Notes under the pieces: generated by a model | Databases searched by the model: none | Seen by the model: the letters and a program-made list of their open reading frames with translations, nothing else | Told to the model about the DNA's origin: nothing | Origin: Bacillus sp. ISL-41 | Lineage (GTDB): Bacteria > Bacillota > Bacilli > Bacillales > Cytobacillaceae | Assembly (NCBI RefSeq): GCF_018613235.1 | Contig: NZ_JAGGQP010000034.1 | Location: 118,971-182,970 of the forward strand | DNA: 64,000 nt | Direction: 5' to 3' | Shown here: positions 35,635-44,264 of the stretch, piece by piece | How the letters are laid out: each line of letters opens with the position of its first letter | Numbering within the stretch: position 1 is the first letter of the stretch | Translations under genes and position numbers: made by a program

Positions 35635-35652
35635 TATTAGTTTTGCTTAAAG

Positions 35653-35682
35653 AAGAAGGTTCCTATGGAACCTTCTTTTTAT
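35653..35682 (+). terminator. Terminator of the cold-shock gene
   Basis: AAGAAGGTTCC pairs with GGAACCTTCTT around 3-4 bases (about 35653-35676), followed by a T run. Confidence 0.88.
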
Positions 35683-35816
35683 TATGTCTACCTAACCAAT
35701 TCCCTTTGGCCTTCTGTTTTCGCAACTTTAGTTTCCCCCACTGCCCCCTTCAATTCACAAATCCTCCGCTTAGCGAATAAAAGTATTAAAGGGTTGCTTT
35801 TCTGGGAGGGAACAAA

Positions 35817-36062
35817 ATGGCAAACAGCGTTTTATTTAATTCTATAAATGTCAATTCGATGCAAAGTAATGCTGGAGTCTTCATCGGTGGAAACGCCCAA
35901 ACTGGTTGGAATTCACCGACTAAGCAGAACAACGGCATTTTTGGCACCGGCCAAGGTAATGTTTATTTTGGCAACATGCACTTGATTAGCGATAATGATG
36001 GCATTGACCAGCCTAATGCCGATCCGGATATTCAGCCTACCAGCCAGGCACAGGCTTTTTGA
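35817..36062 (+). CDS. GerPA/GerPF-like spore protein (81 aa)
   Basis: An 81-residue protein like the GerPA/GerPF family of spore-coat proteins that let germinants pass to the inner membrane receptors. The repeat-type block INVNSMQSNAGVFIGGN (residues 10-26) is followed by KQNNGIFGTGQGN. Two more proteins in this locus (36077-36292 and 37747-37941) share the (S/A)GVxxGxN and NNG or EGF pattern, so they are paralogues. The ATG follows TGGGAGGGAACAAA. Its stop overlaps an in-frame TTG of the next gene's longer form, so the two are one unit. Expression in the mother cell is expected, but no sigma-K promoter was identified. Confidence 0.7.
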   Translation: MANSVLFNSINVNSMQSNAGVFIGGNAQTGWNSPTKQNNGIFGTGQGNVYFGNMHLISDNDGIDQPNADPDIQPTSQAQAF

Positions 36063-36076
36063 CGTCTGTAGTAGCT

Positions 36077-36292
36077 ATGAATTCAGTTAAAATTACTTTT
36101 AGAAATATAAATGTCAATAGTATCAACAGTTCATCCGGCGTATTTTTCGGGACAAATGTGAATACGAATTTTCTTTCAACCTCCAAATCAAACAATGGAT
36201 TTTCTGTAACTGGTGATGATAATGCACTGTTCCGCAACTTAAGTTTTGTCAAGGATGAAAATGAAATAGAAGTCATAAAGACTGTAACTTAG
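36077..36292 (+). CDS. GerPA/GerPF-like spore protein (71 aa)
   Basis: A 71-residue paralogue of the previous protein. NINVNSINSSSGVFFGTN (residues 10-27) and KSNNGFSVTG (about 37-46) are the shared blocks. The ATG at 36077 gives an N-terminus (MNSVKITF) that lines up with the third paralogue (MTKIKF), but has no ribosome site; a TTG at 36059 overlapping the previous stop would add six residues and allow coupling. Likely a spore-coat component; function by family resemblance only. Confidence 0.65.
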   Translation: MNSVKITFRNINVNSINSSSGVFFGTNVNTNFLSTSKSNNGFSVTGDDNALFRNLSFVKDENEIEVIKTVT

Positions 36293-36351
36293 AATAATAT
36301 CCCGCTCACACGCAAATAATTTACTTGATAAAAGAAAAGGCGGGATAAAAA

Positions 36352-37050
36352 ATGAATCAGTTCGAAGTAATTCTCAGAATTGCTATTGCTTTTATTGTGT
36401 TATTGGCAATGGCAAGATGGGCTGGTAGAAAAGAAATCAGCCAAATGACATTCTTCAACTTAGTCTCCGCTATTGCCTTTGGTTCAATAGCGGCTACACT
36501 TGCCCTCAATCCAAATGTAAGCATCTTAAATGGAATAATAGCATTACTCGGCTGGGCTGCTCTCACGGTGATAACAGACCAAATTCACTTGAAATCTAAA
36601 AAAGCCAGAAAGTTGCTAATGGGTGACCCGGTTATCGTTATTAAAAAAGGGAAAATAATGGAGGATGCACTTAGACAAGTGCGTATGGATGCTGACTCAT
36701 TGCAAGCATTACTGCGGCAGAAAAGCATTTTTTCTATGAGTGATGTTGATTATGCCATCTTCGAAACGGATGGAAAACTTTCGGTCATGAAAAAGGAAAG
36801 CAAACAAACGGTTACGAAAAGTGACATGAATATAGCCAAGTCTTCTGGCACCTTTGTTCCACTTTCTACAGAATTGGTATCTGATGGACGAGTGAATGTT
36901 CAAAACCTTAACAAAGTGAAAAAGGATCGAACTTGGCTCGATGAACAGCTGCAACAGGCTGGAATTCAATCACTGGACGATGTTTTCTATGCAGAAGTTC
37001 AGCCGGATGGAAATCTATATATAGATAAACGAAATGATATTTTGCATTAA
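36352..37050 (+). CDS. DUF421 (YetF-like) membrane protein
   Basis: A 232-residue protein with three N-terminal spans (about 5-20, 32-52, 60-76) and a cytosolic DUF421 domain (80-232). Marks are MARWAGRKEISQMTFFNLV near residue 20 and the soluble motif DADSLQALLRQKSIFSMSDV. B. subtilis has several paralogues (YetF, YdfS, YkjA, YrbG), and some are spore-related; a sporulation role would suit the GerP-like neighbours on both sides. The ATG follows GGCGGGATAAAAA. A terminator follows directly. Confidence 0.85.
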   Translation: MNQFEVILRIAIAFIVLLAMARWAGRKEISQMTFFNLVSAIAFGSIAATLALNPNVSILNGIIALLGWAALTVITDQIHLKSKKARKLLMGDPVIVIKKGKIMEDALRQVRMDADSLQALLRQKSIFSMSDVDYAIFETDGKLSVMKKESKQTVTKSDMNIAKSSGTFVPLSTELVSDGRVNVQNLNKVKKDRTWLDEQLQQAGIQSLDDVFYAEVQPDGNLYIDKRNDILH

Positions 37051-37086
37051 AAAAGAGGTCCTTCTGTAAAAGTAAGGGCCTCTTCA
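37051..37086 (+). terminator. Terminator of the DUF421 gene
   Basis: AAGAGGTCCTT (37053-37063) pairs with AAGGGCCTCTT (37074-37084) with one or two wobble positions, followed by a short T stretch. It overlaps the end of the convergent GerP-like gene. Confidence 0.75.
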
Positions 37087-37374
37087 TTCTTGTTCCATCT
37101 GTACCTGTTGGGATTTCAATAGACCCTCGAGCCAATCTGGCTGTTCAGTTCCTGCGGGATCACCAAAAATTTCAGCTATATTTCTTTGTGCAAGTCTTGA
37201 AATAATGTCATGTATATCATTATTGTCCCCGCTGATACTCCCGAATCCCTGGTTTTGATTTTTTTGGCTTGTAAAATCCTTTGGAAAGCTGTTCCCAAAA
37301 TTAACACAGGATGCATCCTGGACAGTCCCAATCTGTATGGAACCTATATAAAAGGCAGGGCTTAGTGTTTTCAA
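37084..37374 (-). CDS. GerPB/GerPE-like spore protein (96 aa)
   Basis: A 96-residue protein. FYIGSIQIGTVQDASCVNFG (residues 8-27) resembles the I-x-I-N-S-V-x-x-x-S-x-x-x-x-G-D block of GerPB, GerPD and GerPE. The C-terminal half (IHDIISRLAQRNIAEIFG, then TEQPDWLEGLL) is helical. I take the TTG at 37372-37374 as start, since AAGGGGGGAG lies just before it; an ATG 18 bases upstream overlaps the previous stop (ATGA) but has no site. It is last of a four-gene unit with Hsp20, GerPA-like and GerPC-like genes. Which GerP member it equals is not certain. Confidence 0.55.
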   Translation of the reverse strand: MKTLSPAFYIGSIQIGTVQDASCVNFGNSFPKDFTSQKNQNQGFGSISGDNNDIHDIISRLAQRNIAEIFGDPAGTEQPDWLEGLLKSQQVQMEQE

Positions 37375-37388
37375 TATAACTCCCCCCT

Positions 37389-37745
37389 TCATTCTGACAA
37401 AATTTCTTTCCCATTGATTATTACGCTTAAAGCCGGTTCGATCCTCTCGCCTTCTTGGGATTTGCTGCTATATGAAGTTTCATCACGTTCATTTTCAGGC
37501 TTCTTTACCGTCGATTTTTTTGATTTAGATTTTATTGTCTCGATATGGGGACTAAAGGAATTTCCCAAATTCATCATTCCGCTAAGTTCTTTAATATCAA
37601 TTTTATCCAAATGATAGGCTAATTCCTCTAATTGAAGGTGTTCAACTGTAACTTTTTCAATATGAAAGTGAAATTCTCTATTCTGAATTGAATCAATTTT
37701 TTCATTGAGTTTTTGAATCATTCTTATAACTTCTTGATTGTCCAT
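37389..37745 (-). CDS. GerPC-like spore protein (118 aa)
   Basis: A 118-residue protein. An N-terminal coiled coil (IRMIQKLNEKIDSIQNREF) leads to YHLDKIDIKELSGMMNLGNS (about residues 46-65), which mirrors the GerPC pattern Y-x-F-D-x-L-K-x-E-x-L-x-G-T-L-N-I-G. The tail is basic and Ser/Lys-rich, then ILSE. It is about half the length of B. subtilis GerPC (near 205). ATG 37743-37745 follows GTGAGGATTGAC, one base after the previous stop. Part of the spore unit; germination role by resemblance only. Confidence 0.65.
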   Translation of the reverse strand: MDNQEVIRMIQKLNEKIDSIQNREFHFHIEKVTVEHLQLEELAYHLDKIDIKELSGMMNLGNSFSPHIETIKSKSKKSTVKKPENERDETSYSSKSQEGERIEPALSVIINGKEILSE

Positions 37746-37746
37746 G

Positions 37747-37941
37747 TCAATCCTCACTATTTTTACGATCAGAAAAGGAAACATTATTAGATATCTTGTT
37801 TGATTTCCCTTCCACATACCCGAAACCTTCGGAGCTGCTTACATGGCTTTTCCATTGGTGTGGTATGTTAACGCCTGTATGGACTCCTGAGCTATTGGTG
37901 ATGTTGTTTATATCAATATTTTTGAATTTTATTTTAGTCAT
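37747..37941 (-). CDS. GerPA/GerPF-like spore protein (64 aa)
   Basis: A 64-residue third member of the local paralogue set. NIDINNITNSSGVHTGVN (residues 8-25) and SSSEGFGYVEGKSN are the shared blocks. The ATG follows GGAGATGATGAT. It lies 15 bp after the Hsp20 gene and one base before the GerPC-like start, so co-translation is likely. It is shorter than GerPA/GerPF proper (about 73-77 residues), with a charged C-terminus (SDRKNSED). Confidence 0.65.
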   Translation of the reverse strand: MTKIKFKNIDINNITNSSGVHTGVNIPHQWKSHVSSSEGFGYVEGKSNKISNNVSFSDRKNSED

Positions 37942-37956
37942 ATCATCATCTCCATG

Positions 37957-38391
37957 TCAGCTGTGGAAGTTAATTTGGATTGACTCGCGATTTTGTGTGG
38001 AATGCTGGTGAACGAACGGAATACGGACGAAAAGAAGACCATTGAAAAAGTCGGCCTGAATCCGATCCAGGGAACATTGAGGAGGAATTTTCAGGATTCT
38101 CTCAAAAGGACCGCCAGAGCGTTCATTGATTAGCAGTTGATCTTCATCTGTCACGTAAGGTCGCTTCAATTCTCCCTTAATAGCTAAATTATAGCCTTCC
38201 AGCGAGAGATTTACGTCTTCCTGTGAAACAAGACCCGGCAATTCGGCTACAATAATCAGTTCTTGATCTCCCTGGAACATATCGATTCTCGGTCCCACCA
38301 GCGGTAGGATATCAGAGACCGCTTCAAAAAAATCGTGGCCAAGAATCCTCCTGGCCTCTGCCATCGAATCCACACTTTTCTTCCGGCTCAT
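37957..38391 (-). CDS. Hsp20/alpha-crystallin family protein, probably spore-associated
   Basis: A 144-residue small heat-shock protein. The alpha-crystallin domain covers about residues 40-135: ELIIVAELPGLVSQEDVNLS (strands 2-4), GPFERILKIPP and ADFFNGLLFVRIP. The usual I-x-I/V end motif could be IQINF. Spore-coat relatives such as CotM have this plan, and first place in a GerP-like operon suggests a coat-assembly chaperone (inference). ATG 38389-38391 follows CTGGAGGAATT. A longer frame to 38436 is not supported. Confidence 0.8.
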   Translation of the reverse strand: MSRKKSVDSMAEARRILGHDFFEAVSDILPLVGPRIDMFQGDQELIIVAELPGLVSQEDVNLSLEGYNLAIKGELKRPYVTDEDQLLINERSGGPFERILKIPPQCSLDRIQADFFNGLLFVRIPFVHQHSTQNRESIQINFHS

Positions 38392-38577
38392 AATTCCTCC
38401 AGGCAATAAGTAGTTATTGTATATATATATTTTCACGTGTTGAAATTAGACCTTATGAAAAAGTCTTAGAGTTCTTTTTAACTATGTTATTTGTCTATCC
38501 GCGTCTTTCTCCCTGTCTCACTTTTCTTCATAATGTCTACTGTTCATCATAAAAGGGACTTACAGCAAGTAGGCAGA

Positions 38578-38614
38578 CAAAAACCAGGTTCACCCATAAA
38601 CCGGTGAACCTGGT
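38578..38614 (-). terminator. Terminator of the M28 aminopeptidase gene
   Basis: ACCAGGTTCACC and GGTGAACCTGGT (38583-38594 and 38603-38614) form a 12-bp perfect stem; on the minus strand it is followed by TTTTTG. Confidence 0.88.
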
Positions 38615-38624
38615 AATTTTGTAG

Positions 38625-40028
38625 TTACTTTATTTCCTGTTCATAATATAAGTGTGGAACTTTTTGTTCTTTTCCTCTATTAGCTTTTGGTCCCTGATTC
38701 TCCGGACGGACGATATCGTAGACAGCCGTACCCACAATTTCTGCGACATCCTGCAGTTTTTCTTTGCTGATTTTGTCAATTGTATCTTCAGGTGTATGGT
38801 ACCATGGCTCTAACGGTCTATGAATAAATGAGCCTGATGCAATGCCGCCTTCAAAGAACGAAACATGGTCACTGCTCCCGCCTGGCTGGATCGGAGTTGG
38901 TTCTCCATTTAAGCGGGCGCTGGAAGCTTGGGCAGTTTGGGAAACAATGTTTTCGTTTCCGTCCGGTGTATTGATGACCAAATCTCCTGCATCCCGGCTT
39001 CCTACCATATCCATATTAAAGTAGCCGGCAAAGAGATCTTTTTCATCCTCGGAAAGCTGGCTGACATAATAACGTGAACCAATCAACCCAAGTTCTTCGG
39101 CACCAAAAGTAATAAAGCGCATTTCCATATTCGTCGGCAAGTCCTTCATAACGCGGGCAAGCTCGAGTGTCATTGCAGTACCTGATGCATCGTCGTTTGC
39201 ACCTGGGGCTCCAGGAACTGAATCATGATGGGCACCCAATGCGAGAATGGTGTCTTTTGCCTTATTTTTATTCGTTGGTGCTTTGGTGGCAATGACATTG
39301 TAAGAAGTCCTCATTCCGGCAGCTGCACCCTCAATGTTAATCGATCCTGTCAGAGTATCTCCATTGTTCAGCTGGTCCACTAAAGCTTGTCCAACTTCCT
39401 GGGAAATGGCCACAGCCGGTACATAGGCATCATTCGGGGAACCGAATGTTCCGTTCAGGTCTCCTGCTGCATTGTTAAAAATAATGACTCCTGCCGCACC
39501 GTTAGCTGCTGCGTTCAAGACTTTATCAGCAAATGAAATTGCTCCTCGTTTAATCAAAGCGATTTTGCCGCTAACATCTTTGCCTTCAAAATCCCCAGCT
39601 TGTCCTAGTCCAGCATAGACCAGTTCACCTGAGGCAGTTCCATCCATCCCGTATGTAAATGATTTCGGCTGAATTTCACCAGGATAGCCATCTACTGTCA
39701 GCTCGACTGTATTCGGTGCTGTGTAGCCATAGAAAGTAAATTCCTGAAGCTCTGTTTCATAACCGTATGACTCAAATTGCTCTTTGACATACTGAATCGC
39801 ATTGTGCTCGGCTTCTGTACCGGCAACACGAGGTGTCCTTGAAAGGTATTCAATGTTATTGTAGATATTTTCAACATTGATCTTGTCCAATACCTTGTTG
39901 TCAAAAACATTTAATGGCTGAACCTGTTGCGGGGTTTCTGCCGGCTTTGCGTAACTGGCCTGCGCTCCTAAGGTGCTAACTGCAAGACCTGCTGCTAATG
40001 CGATTGATAGATAAGGCTTCTTCTTCAT
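38625..40028 (-). CDS. Exported M28-family zinc aminopeptidase with PA domain
   Basis: A 467-residue secreted peptidase. The signal peptide (KKK, hydrophobic run, cleavage after ASYA) is followed by an N-terminal part, a protease-associated (PA) insert at about 125-235 and the M28 catalytic domain. Two-zinc ligands are visible: His in GAHHDS, bridging Asp in GANDDASG, catalytic EE in FGAEELG, Asp in FNMDMVGS and His in YHTPED. It resembles B. subtilis YwaD-type aminopeptidase. It would free N-terminal amino acids from peptides outside the cell, complementing the M4 protease at 3.9-5.6 kb. ATG 40026-40028 follows GGGAGGTAATT. Confidence 0.92.
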   Translation of the reverse strand: MKKKPYLSIALAAGLAVSTLGAQASYAKPAETPQQVQPLNVFDNKVLDKINVENIYNNIEYLSRTPRVAGTEAEHNAIQYVKEQFESYGYETELQEFTFYGYTAPNTVELTVDGYPGEIQPKSFTYGMDGTASGELVYAGLGQAGDFEGKDVSGKIALIKRGAISFADKVLNAAANGAAGVIIFNNAAGDLNGTFGSPNDAYVPAVAISQEVGQALVDQLNNGDTLTGSINIEGAAAGMRTSYNVIATKAPTNKNKAKDTILALGAHHDSVPGAPGANDDASGTAMTLELARVMKDLPTNMEMRFITFGAEELGLIGSRYYVSQLSEDEKDLFAGYFNMDMVGSRDAGDLVINTPDGNENIVSQTAQASSARLNGEPTPIQPGGSSDHVSFFEGGIASGSFIHRPLEPWYHTPEDTIDKISKEKLQDVAEIVGTAVYDIVRPENQGPKANRGKEQKVPHLYYEQEIK

Positions 40029-40182
40029 AATTACCTCCCGGATTAGTAAAATAGTTATCCGGGATAAATAATATAATATTCTAAAAATACAAACTAGTTA
40101 ATTTTTTACTATTTTCAGTAGGTAATTAGGACAATTTTAAACTCAGTTGCCGCTATAATAGGTCAATTTGCTTATTAAAAGG

Positions 40183-40219
40183 ATAAAAAGGGATGGAACC
40201 CAAAGATTCCATCCCTTTT
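40183..40219 (-). terminator. Terminator of adhE
   Basis: AAAAGGGATGGAA (40186-40198) pairs with TTCCATCCCTTTT (40207-40219); on the minus strand the stem ends in a short T run. It starts 6 bp after the adhE stop. Confidence 0.85.
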
Positions 40220-40224
40220 GTCTA

Positions 40225-42828
40225 TTAAACTCCCTTATAAGCCAATCGATAGATTTCAGCCAACTCTGACACTAATGGAAGCTTAGGATTGGCTGTTGTG
40301 CACTGGTCTTCAAATGCGCGATCGGCAAGCTGGTCGACCTTGGCTTCAAATTCTGCTTTTTCAACACCGTTTGCTTCAATGCTCATTGGAATATCCATTT
40401 CCCTCGCCAACTTTATGATCGCCTGGACAAGACTTTCAACTCCTTCTTCTGTATTGCGGGAAGGAAGGCCGAGTATGCGCGAGATTTCGGCGTATCGCTG
40501 GTCAGCGACGAAGCTTTCATACTTAGGGAATGCTGTGAATTTCTTCGGTTTAGTCGCGTTATAACGAATGACATGCGGCATCAAAATTGTATTAGAACGG
40601 CCGTGGGCGATATGGAATTCTGCACCGAGCTTGTGGGCAAGGCTGTGGTTGATTCCAAGGAATGCATTGGCAAAGGCCATCCCGGCAATTGTTGACGCGT
40701 TGTGGACTTTCTCACGAGCCACTTCGTCCTGGCCATTTCGGTAAGCTCTTGGCAGATATTCAAATATTAACTGAATGGCTTTAATCGCGAGGCCGTCTGT
40801 ATAGTCATTGGCCATACAGCTGACATACGCTTCAATAGCATGCGTCAGAACATCCATTCCAGTATCGGCAGTAATATGCTTTGGCACTGTCATGACAAAC
40901 TGCGGATCGACAATCGCCACATCAGGGGTCAACTCATAGTCTGCGAGCGGATATTTGATGTTGGCCTTTTTATCAGTGATAACAGAGAAAGAGGTCACTT
41001 CAGATCCTGTTCCTGATGTTGTCGGGATTGCTACAAATTGGGCTTTGCGGCCAAGCTGAGGGTATTTAACAATCCGCTTGCGAATATCAAGAAATTTTTG
41101 CTTCAAGCCGTGGAAATCAGCCTCAGGATACTCGTAAAATAACCACATGCCCTTCGCTGCGTCCATCGCAGAGCCGCCCCCCAGAGCAATGATGACATCC
41201 GGCTGGAAGCTCGCCATCATTTCAGCGCCTTTCATGACCGTTTCAATAGATGGATCCGGCTCTACATCAGAGAAGATTTCACAGTGTACGTAATCAGGAC
41301 GCTTCCTTAAGTGATACAGGACTCGATCAACATATCCCAGCTTCACCATTCCAGGATCCGTGACAATAAATGCTTTCGAGATTTTAGGCATTTTCGCTAA
41401 ATATTGCGTTGAATTCTTTTCAAAGTAAATTTTTGATGGCACTTTAAACCACTGCATATTCACGTTCCTTCTTGCCACTTTTTTTACATTGATCAAGTTG
41501 ATCGCACCTACGTTGGTTGAAACAGAGTTCCCGCCATAAGTTCCGCAGCCTAGGGTCAAGGATGGCAGGTAGGCGTTATAGATATCGCCGATTGCTCCCT
41601 GGGAAGAAGGAGCATTTACGATGATGCGTCCTGCCTTCATTCTTAAACCGAATGCTTTAATTACTTCATCACTGGTGGAATGGATAACAGCAGAGTGGCC
41701 GAGTCCGCCAAATTCAAGCATTTCTTCAGCACGCTTAAGTCCTTCTTCTGTACCGTTCACTTTATAGCAAGCCAGTACCGGACTTAACTTTTCCCTTGAT
41801 AGAGGATATTGCGGGCCTACTCCCTTCAGCTCAGCTACAAGGATTTTAGTCTCTTCAGGTACTGACACACCTGCCATTTCCGCAATCTTATGAGCTGGCA
41901 TCCCGACTATATCTGCATTAACAGCACATGAGTGCTCATTGATGACAAGCTTCTCAACCTTCGACCTTTCTTCATCGCTTAAAAAGTAGCAGCTATTCGC
42001 AATCATTTCTGTTTTTACATCATGGTAGATTTCTTTATCAATGATGACTGCCTGTTCAGAAGCGCAAATCATCCCGTTATCGAAAGTCTTAGATAAAATC
42101 AGGTCATTGACTGCCCGTTTTACAATTGCAGTGCGTTCAATATAGCAAGGTACATTACCAGGCCCAACACCTAATGCCGGCTTTCCTGAACTGTACGCTG
42201 ATTTTACCATCCCGGCACCGCCAGTCGCTAAAATCAGTGAAATCTTCGGATGGTTCATCAAAGATTGTGTGGCTTCGAGGGACGGTTTTTCAATCCACTG
42301 GATACAATCTGCTGGTGCCCCAGCTCTAGCGGCTGCGTCACGGAGAATTCTCGCGGCCTCACTGCTGCATTTTTGGGCAGATGGATGGAAAGCGAAAATG
42401 ATTGGGTTTCTAGTCTTAATCGAGATTAATGCTTTGAACATGGTCGTTGAGGTCGGATTCGTCACCGGCGTGACTCCGGCAATCACACCCACTGGTTCAG
42501 CAATCGTGATCATGCCTTCATGTTCATTTTCGTCGATGATGCCAGCTGTTTTTTCATATTTGATATTGTGGTATACATACTCGGTAGCAAACATGTTCTT
42601 GATGATCTTATCTTCATAAACTCCTCGTTTTGTTTCTTCAACTGCCATCCTTGCAAGCGGCATATGCTGATCAAGTCCTGCCAGCGCCATTTCCTTTACG
42701 ATTTTATTCACAGTTTCCTGATCAAGCTCCCGCATTTGAGCTAACGCTTTTAAACCTTTATCCAACAGATTATCAACCATTTTTGTAACGGATGATTGCT
42801 CTTTTACCACTTTTTCAACTGTCCCCAT
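40225..42828 (-). CDS. adhE: AdhE: bifunctional acetaldehyde-CoA / alcohol dehydrogenase
   Basis: An 867-residue fusion enzyme that turns acetyl-CoA into ethanol with two NADH. The N-terminal aldehyde dehydrogenase domain (about 1-440) has catalytic Cys255 in FDNGMICASEQ. The C-terminal iron-type alcohol dehydrogenase domain (about 455-867) has the cofactor loop ALGGGSAMDAAKG and metal histidines in GINHSLAHKLGAEFHIAHGR. Length is as in E. coli (about 890). Such enzymes build long filaments called spirosomes. The ATG follows GGAGGTCCTGAAA. An FNR-type box lies 72 bp upstream, fitting anaerobic induction to reoxidise NADH. A single-gene unit with terminator. Confidence 0.96.
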   Translation of the reverse strand: MGTVEKVVKEQSSVTKMVDNLLDKGLKALAQMRELDQETVNKIVKEMALAGLDQHMPLARMAVEETKRGVYEDKIIKNMFATEYVYHNIKYEKTAGIIDENEHEGMITIAEPVGVIAGVTPVTNPTSTTMFKALISIKTRNPIIFAFHPSAQKCSSEAARILRDAAARAGAPADCIQWIEKPSLEATQSLMNHPKISLILATGGAGMVKSAYSSGKPALGVGPGNVPCYIERTAIVKRAVNDLILSKTFDNGMICASEQAVIIDKEIYHDVKTEMIANSCYFLSDEERSKVEKLVINEHSCAVNADIVGMPAHKIAEMAGVSVPEETKILVAELKGVGPQYPLSREKLSPVLACYKVNGTEEGLKRAEEMLEFGGLGHSAVIHSTSDEVIKAFGLRMKAGRIIVNAPSSQGAIGDIYNAYLPSLTLGCGTYGGNSVSTNVGAINLINVKKVARRNVNMQWFKVPSKIYFEKNSTQYLAKMPKISKAFIVTDPGMVKLGYVDRVLYHLRKRPDYVHCEIFSDVEPDPSIETVMKGAEMMASFQPDVIIALGGGSAMDAAKGMWLFYEYPEADFHGLKQKFLDIRKRIVKYPQLGRKAQFVAIPTTSGTGSEVTSFSVITDKKANIKYPLADYELTPDVAIVDPQFVMTVPKHITADTGMDVLTHAIEAYVSCMANDYTDGLAIKAIQLIFEYLPRAYRNGQDEVAREKVHNASTIAGMAFANAFLGINHSLAHKLGAEFHIAHGRSNTILMPHVIRYNATKPKKFTAFPKYESFVADQRYAEISRILGLPSRNTEEGVESLVQAIIKLAREMDIPMSIEANGVEKAEFEAKVDQLADRAFEDQCTTANPKLPLVSELAEIYRLAYKGV

Positions 42829-42899
42829 TTTCAGGACCTCCCTATTGTTTTAGTGTTGACTGCTGTGTTTATGTAGTTCATATGTTTTCATTTTTAATT

Positions 42900-42915
42900 T
42901 GTGAATGTTTTCACA
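42900..42915 (-). promoter_or_regulatory. FNR-type box upstream of adhE
   Basis: TGTGAATGTTTTCACA is an exact TGTGA-N6-TCACA site, the Fnr consensus of bacilli. A TACATA at 42870-42875 on the minus strand could be the -10, putting the box centre about 41-45 bp before the RNA start, the normal place for activation. Promoter details are inferred. Confidence 0.65.
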
Positions 42916-42934
42916 TGATTAATCAAAAAATAAT

Positions 42935-43162
42935 TTACTCGCAAACTGGATTTCTAGGTATTTTTTCAAAGCTGATGTCCGTTAAAAATTTCGTACTTCT
43001 CTTAACTATGACGACAAAGTTAACTGTCCAGATGTATGCTGGTATTTCTTTATCATCCTTATACATCATCGCTTCGAATTCATCACCAATGACTTCCTCG
43101 AGCATTTCCTGAGTATATGTCTCAGTATCGGTTGAGAAGGGTTTAAATTCGCAATACATCAT
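42935..43162 (-). CDS. Hypothetical protein (75 aa)
   Basis: A 75-residue soluble protein beginning MMYCEFKPFSTDTETYTQEM. It has an acidic helix (EVIGDEFEAMMYKDDKE), a beta-like middle (AYIWTVNFVVIV) and a basic end. ATG 43160-43162 follows AAGGAGTGATTCAAA, so translation is likely. No family is recognised. It lies upstream of adhE on the same strand, and its 3' end is 20 bp from the FNR-type box, so adhE is likely expressed apart from it. Confidence 0.6.
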   Translation of the reverse strand: MMYCEFKPFSTDTETYTQEMLEEVIGDEFEAMMYKDDKEIPAYIWTVNFVVIVKRSTKFLTDISFEKIPRNPVCE

Positions 43163-43325
43163 TTTGAATCACTCCTTTTCCTTTTCTAATTAAAGATTAT
43201 CACATAAATGGAATAATTTATTGTGAAATGTTGAACAATATATGAACTATTTTTCTCTAATATTTAAAAGCCTGTCGAGTGATATTTTGAAATCGCTTAC
43301 ATTAATTACATTATATCAATATAAT

Positions 43326-43349
43326 AAAAAGGACTCTCAAGTAGAGTCC
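43326..43349 (-). terminator. Terminator of the SDR gene
   Basis: On the minus strand GGACTCT (43343-43349) pairs with AGAGTCC (43331-43337), followed by TTTTTATT. The stem starts at the base after the SDR stop codon. Confidence 0.85.
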
Positions 43350-44243
43350 CTAGAAATCATACTTTACCCCCGTTAATTCTTCAGATACAGTCCATAACCT
43401 TGTCATGGTTTCTTCTTTAAAGACTCCCGGGGCCGGGATTTCGATCGCAGGATATCCCTTTCTGTTTCCCCTCCCGTCTGGACCAATGTATTCTCCGCCG
43501 GTCAGGCTGTCATCTGCTGCAGCATAAATGGTTGGCAGAGCACCCATTGCTGCGGGCTGGGAAAACCATTTCATCAACCCTTTCAGGTATTTCGGAGTTT
43601 CACCTTTCCCTAAATTGAATAAATTTGTATTGGATATTCCCGGGTGGCAGGCGACACTGATTGTTTCGATTCCATGCTCTTTAAAACGGTTATCAAGCTC
43701 CTTTGCGAATAACAGGTTTGCAAGCTTGCTCTGTCCGTAAAATCTCATAGCTTTATAGCCTTTTGAACCGTCTAGATTGTCAAAATTAATTGCAGCACCC
43801 CGGTGAGCGATACTGCTTAAAGTAACTACCCGAGAACCTGGTGTCTTTTTCAGAAGCGGCAGTAAAAGGCCTGTTAGCGCAAAATGTCCAAGGTGATTAC
43901 TGCCGAACTGTAGCTCGAACCCATCCTTTGTCTTGCCATATGGAGGAATCATCACCCCGGCGTTATTGATCAATATATGTAGTTGATGGTATTTTTCGAT
44001 AATAGTTGATGAAAAATTGTGGACACTTGTAAGGTCTGCCAGATCCAGCTTCATCATTTCTACTGAAGCATTACTATTTCCTTGTAGAATGGAATCTACA
44101 GCTGCCTTGCCTTTTTGCTCATTTCTCACAGCAAGGATGACGTGTGCACCCTTTTCAGAGAGCTTCCTGGCAGCCTCATAGCCAATCCCGCTATTTGCCC
44201 CCGTAATAATAACGGTTTGTCCTGATAAGTTATCCTTTAACAT
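43350..44243 (-). CDS. Short-chain dehydrogenase/reductase (retinol-dehydrogenase-like)
   Basis: A 297-residue SDR. The cofactor motif TGANSGIG is at residues 14-21, NNAG near 92, the catalytic Ser in SSIAH and the YxxxK pair in YGQSK near 168. The sequence order (AVRNEQKGKAAVDSI; Arg after strand 2) suggests NADPH. It resembles the retinol dehydrogenase/WW-domain oxidoreductase-like group; the substrate is unknown. The ATG follows GGAGGTGCATCAAC and lies 21 bp after the hydrolase gene, so both genes form one operon with a shared terminator. Confidence 0.88.
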   Translation of the reverse strand: MLKDNLSGQTVIITGANSGIGYEAARKLSEKGAHVILAVRNEQKGKAAVDSILQGNSNASVEMMKLDLADLTSVHNFSSTIIEKYHQLHILINNAGVMIPPYGKTKDGFELQFGSNHLGHFALTGLLLPLLKKTPGSRVVTLSSIAHRGAAINFDNLDGSKGYKAMRFYGQSKLANLLFAKELDNRFKEHGIETISVACHPGISNTNLFNLGKGETPKYLKGLMKWFSQPAAMGALPTIYAAADDSLTGGEYIGPDGRGNRKGYPAIEIPAPGVFKEETMTRLWTVSEELTGVKYDF

Positions 44244-44264
44244 GTTGATGCACCTCCATGGAGT

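Noticed and set aside
42900..42915. Rex (NADH-sensing) operator at adhE
   Set aside because: TTGTGAA and TTCACAT are present but separated by four bases; the Rex site needs six. The TGTGA-N6-TCACA reading fits exactly.
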